Below, one piece after another: positions 6,276-7,650 of a stretch of DNA of 7,650 nt. The notes under the pieces are model-generated. The model was not told the DNA's origin. It worked only from the letters and a program-made list of their open reading frames with translations, and did no database searches. The number at the start of each line of letters is the position of its first letter. Position 1 is the stretch's first letter. Source of the DNA: an uncultured Altererythrobacter sp. (GTDB lineage: Bacteria > Pseudomonadota > Alphaproteobacteria > Sphingomonadales > Sphingomonadaceae); assembly GCA_946886175.1 (NCBI GenBank), contig CAMPIA010000052.1, positions 1 through 7,650 of the forward strand, read 5' to 3'. The translations under genes and the position numbers were made by a program.

Positions 6276-7363
6276 CCGCGCTTCCACACGAAGCGGCTCG
6301 ACAGGGCGTAGTTCCACACCGCGCCGACCACGATCCCCGCCCCGGCGGCGAGGAGCCAGTGGAGCCCCTGCCCCTTGAGCAGGCCGGCGACCGCGATGTT
6401 GGCCAGCGCACCGACCGCGCACGTGGCGCAGAAGCCGGCCCAGCCGCGCAGCATCGCCGCCGCGCCGCGCAGCCGGCGGTCGCGGTAGGTTAGCCAGTTG
6501 TTGAGCCAGAAGTTGAAGGTCATCGCGGCGAAGGTCGCCAGCGCCTGCGCCGGGAGGAAGGCCATGTCCGCACCGCGATAGAGCAGCGCGAGCACCGCGA
6601 GGTGGACCAGCACCCCGCACCCGCCGACGGTGCCGAACAGCGCGAAGCGGGTCGGGACCACGCGGCCGAAGCTCTTGTCGTAGAGGCCGATCAGGAAATC
6701 GAATGCGATCGCGCGGTCGAGCTTGCTCGCGCCACTGCGGCGCTCCGCGAAATGCAGCGGGAATTCCTTTACCCGCAGCGGGTGCGGGGCGCTGGCGAGG
6801 AGGTCGAGCAGGATCTTGAAGCCGATGCCCGAAAGGCGCGGCGCGAGGCGGCGCGCGGTGGCGGCTTCGAGCAGGAAGTAGCCGCTCATCGGATCGCTGA
6901 GATCGACGCCCGAAAGGCGGCGCGCCAGGCGGTTGGCGAGGCGCGAGCCCCGTTCGCGCCGCTTGCTGCCGAGCCCGTCGGCGCTCGCGCCGGCAACGAA
7001 GCGGCTGGCGACCGCGACCTCGCATTCGCCGCTTTCTACTGCTGCCAGCATGGCGGGCAGGAGCGCGGGATCGTGCTGGTGGTCGGCGTCCATCACCGCG
7101 ACGAACGGCGCGGCGGTCGCGCAGATACCCTCGATCGCGGCGGAGGACAGTCCGCGCCGGCCAATCCGCTCGATCACCCGGACCCGCGGGTCGGCGCGCG
7201 CGATGCGGCGGGCCTCGTCGGCGGTGCCGTCGGCGCTGGAATCGTCCACCACGATCGCCTCCCAGCCCTGCGGCCCGAGCGCTTCGGCGATCCGCTCGAT
7301 CAGCGGCGCGAGGTTGTCGCGCTCGTCGAGCGTGGGCAGGACGATGGCGAGGCGGATCGTCAA
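6272..7363 (-). CDS. GT2 polyprenol-phosphate mannose synthase-like protein fused to a GtrA domain
   Basis: A 363-residue two-domain protein. Residues 1-230 form a GT2 (GT-A fold) domain related to dolichol-phosphate mannose synthase: [14 protein letters not shown] (4-17), [10 protein letters not shown] (38-47), the DAD metal/nucleotide motif in [10 protein letters not shown] (90-99), SRFVAGAS (120-127), [10 protein letters not shown] (157-166) and the helix [10 protein letters not shown] (181-190). Residues 235-363 are a GtrA-like domain with four probable membrane helices, including [12 protein letters not shown] (239-250), [15 protein letters not shown] (283-297) and [10 protein letters not shown] (351-360). 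The enzyme would load a sugar from GDP- or UDP-sugar onto a polyprenyl phosphate, and the GtrA part is usually proposed to anchor the enzyme or help flip the product. The start is TTG at 7363: it overlaps the leuB TGA, no other start lies upstream in frame, and the next ATG is past the catalytic core. The TAG stop interlocks with that of the PMT gene. Donor sugar is not determined. Confidence 0.93.
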   Translation of the reverse strand: MTIRLAIVLPTLDERDNLAPLIERIAEALGPQGWEAIVVDDSSADGTADEARRIARADPRVRVIERIGRRGLSSAAIEGICATAAPFVAVMDADHQHDPALLPAMLAAVESGECEVAVASRFVAGASADGLGSKRRERGSRLANRLARRLSGVDLSDPMSGYFLLEAATARRLAPRLSGIGFKILLDLLASAPHPLRVKEFPLHFAERRSGASKLDRAIAFDFLIGLYDKSFGRVVPTRFALFGTVGGCGVLVHLAVLALLYRGADMAFLPAQALATFAAMTFNFWLNNWLTYRDRRLRGAAAMLRGWAGFCATCAVGALANIAVAGLLKGQGLHWLLAAGAGIVVGAVWNYALSSRFVWKRG

Positions 7364-7650
7364 AGCCGTTCGAGCACCGCGCCGCCGATCTCGGTGGTGC
7401 TGACCGAGCCGCCGAGGTCCGCGCCGCGCACGCCATCCGCCAGCGCCCGGGCCACCGCCGCTTCGATTCGCGCCGCATCGGCATCGCGGCCGAACGAATG
7501 GCGCAGCATCATCGCGGCCGAGAGGATCGTCGCCATCGGGTTCGCCCTGCCCTGCCCGGCGATGTCGGGCGCACTGCCGTGGATCGGTTCGTAGAGGCCG
7601 AAGACGCCGTATTCGGTGGTCCGCTCGCCCAGCGCGGCGCTGGCGAGCAG
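7360..7650 (-). CDS. leuB: 3-isopropylmalate dehydrogenase, C-terminal part (5' end outside window)
   Basis: Ninety-six residues plus stop, the C-terminal quarter of an enzyme usually of about 350 residues. It oxidises and decarboxylates 3-isopropylmalate with NAD+ in leucine biosynthesis in the cytosol. The cofactor loop [17 protein letters not shown] followed by [19 protein letters not shown] is diagnostic of the isocitrate/isopropylmalate dehydrogenase family. The HGSAPDIAG form, and the C terminus with [12 protein letters not shown], favour LeuB over tartrate or isocitrate dehydrogenase. The frame runs off the right edge because the window ends, not because of a mutation. The TGA (7362-7360) shares two bases with the TTG start of the glycosyltransferase, so the two genes are almost certainly on one transcript. 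Confidence 0.95.
   Translation of the reverse strand: MLASAALGERTTEYGVFGLYEPIHGSAPDIAGQGRANPMATILSAAMMLRHSFGRDADAARIEAAVARALADGVRGADLGGSVSTTEIGGAVLERL

Noticed and set aside
3560..6493. A 977-codon open frame on the + strand crossing metZ, the mini-protein and the PMT gene
   Set aside because: It is antisense or out of frame to three well-supported genes and translates as Arg/Ala/Gly-rich sequence without motifs, a usual product of G+C-rich third positions.
5559..7484. A 641-codon minus-strand frame across the PMT and GT2-GtrA genes
   Set aside because: Low-complexity Arg/Pro/Ala sequence with no domain; it overlaps genes with clear catalytic motifs in other frames.

Overview
The window is about two-thirds G+C, with compact gene packing and codon use typical of an alphaproteobacterium. 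The metZ/apaG pairing, the MKKTTG-type MetZ N terminus and the protein style suggest Sphingomonadales, perhaps an Erythrobacter-like genus. That placement is an inference from gene content; no rRNA or other marker is present.

Layout. (1) The left edge holds the 3' end of a small rightward gene of unknown function, ending at 319. Its 5' part lies in a long ungapped imperfect palindrome, best at 19-170, in which both strands encode closely similar peptides. (2) A leftward series of five genes fills 316-4841. In transcription order these are a 51-residue CxxC mini-protein, metZ (O-succinylhomoserine sulfhydrylase), apaG, a compact GcvA-like LysR regulator, and an SLC13-type permease with two cytosolic TrkA-C-like domains. 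Gaps are 52, 59, 52 and 13 bp, so co-transcription is plausible. (3) A 162-bp divergent intergenic region (4842-5003) carries a perfect TATAAT facing the five-gene series, with a small inverted repeat in the promoter spacer. (4) A rightward PMT-family (GT39) membrane glycosyltransferase occupies 5004-6275. (5) Converging on it is a leftward polyprenol-phosphate-mannose-synthase-like GT2 fused to a GtrA membrane domain. (6) The right edge is the 3' end of leuB, whose TGA stop overlaps the TTG start of the GT2-GtrA gene.

How the genes fit together. The GT2-GtrA protein probably makes a lipid-linked sugar (polyprenyl-phosphate mannose or similar) and the PMT protein is the type of enzyme that spends it outside the inner membrane, so they form a likely functional pair although transcribed towards each other. 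MetZ belongs to methionine synthesis and LeuB to leucine synthesis. The permease substrate and the LysR effector cannot be read from sequence; a sulfur or organic-anion link to MetZ is only a hypothesis.

Both convergent gene pairs (at 316-319 and 6272-6275) end in interlocked TAG stops sharing one CTAG, with no room for a terminator. Most of the window is ordinary housekeeping and envelope metabolism. The strongest unexplained structure is the coding palindrome at the left edge. No gene-free stretch exceeds 300 bp, and I saw no tRNA, rRNA, CRISPR array or insertion sequence.
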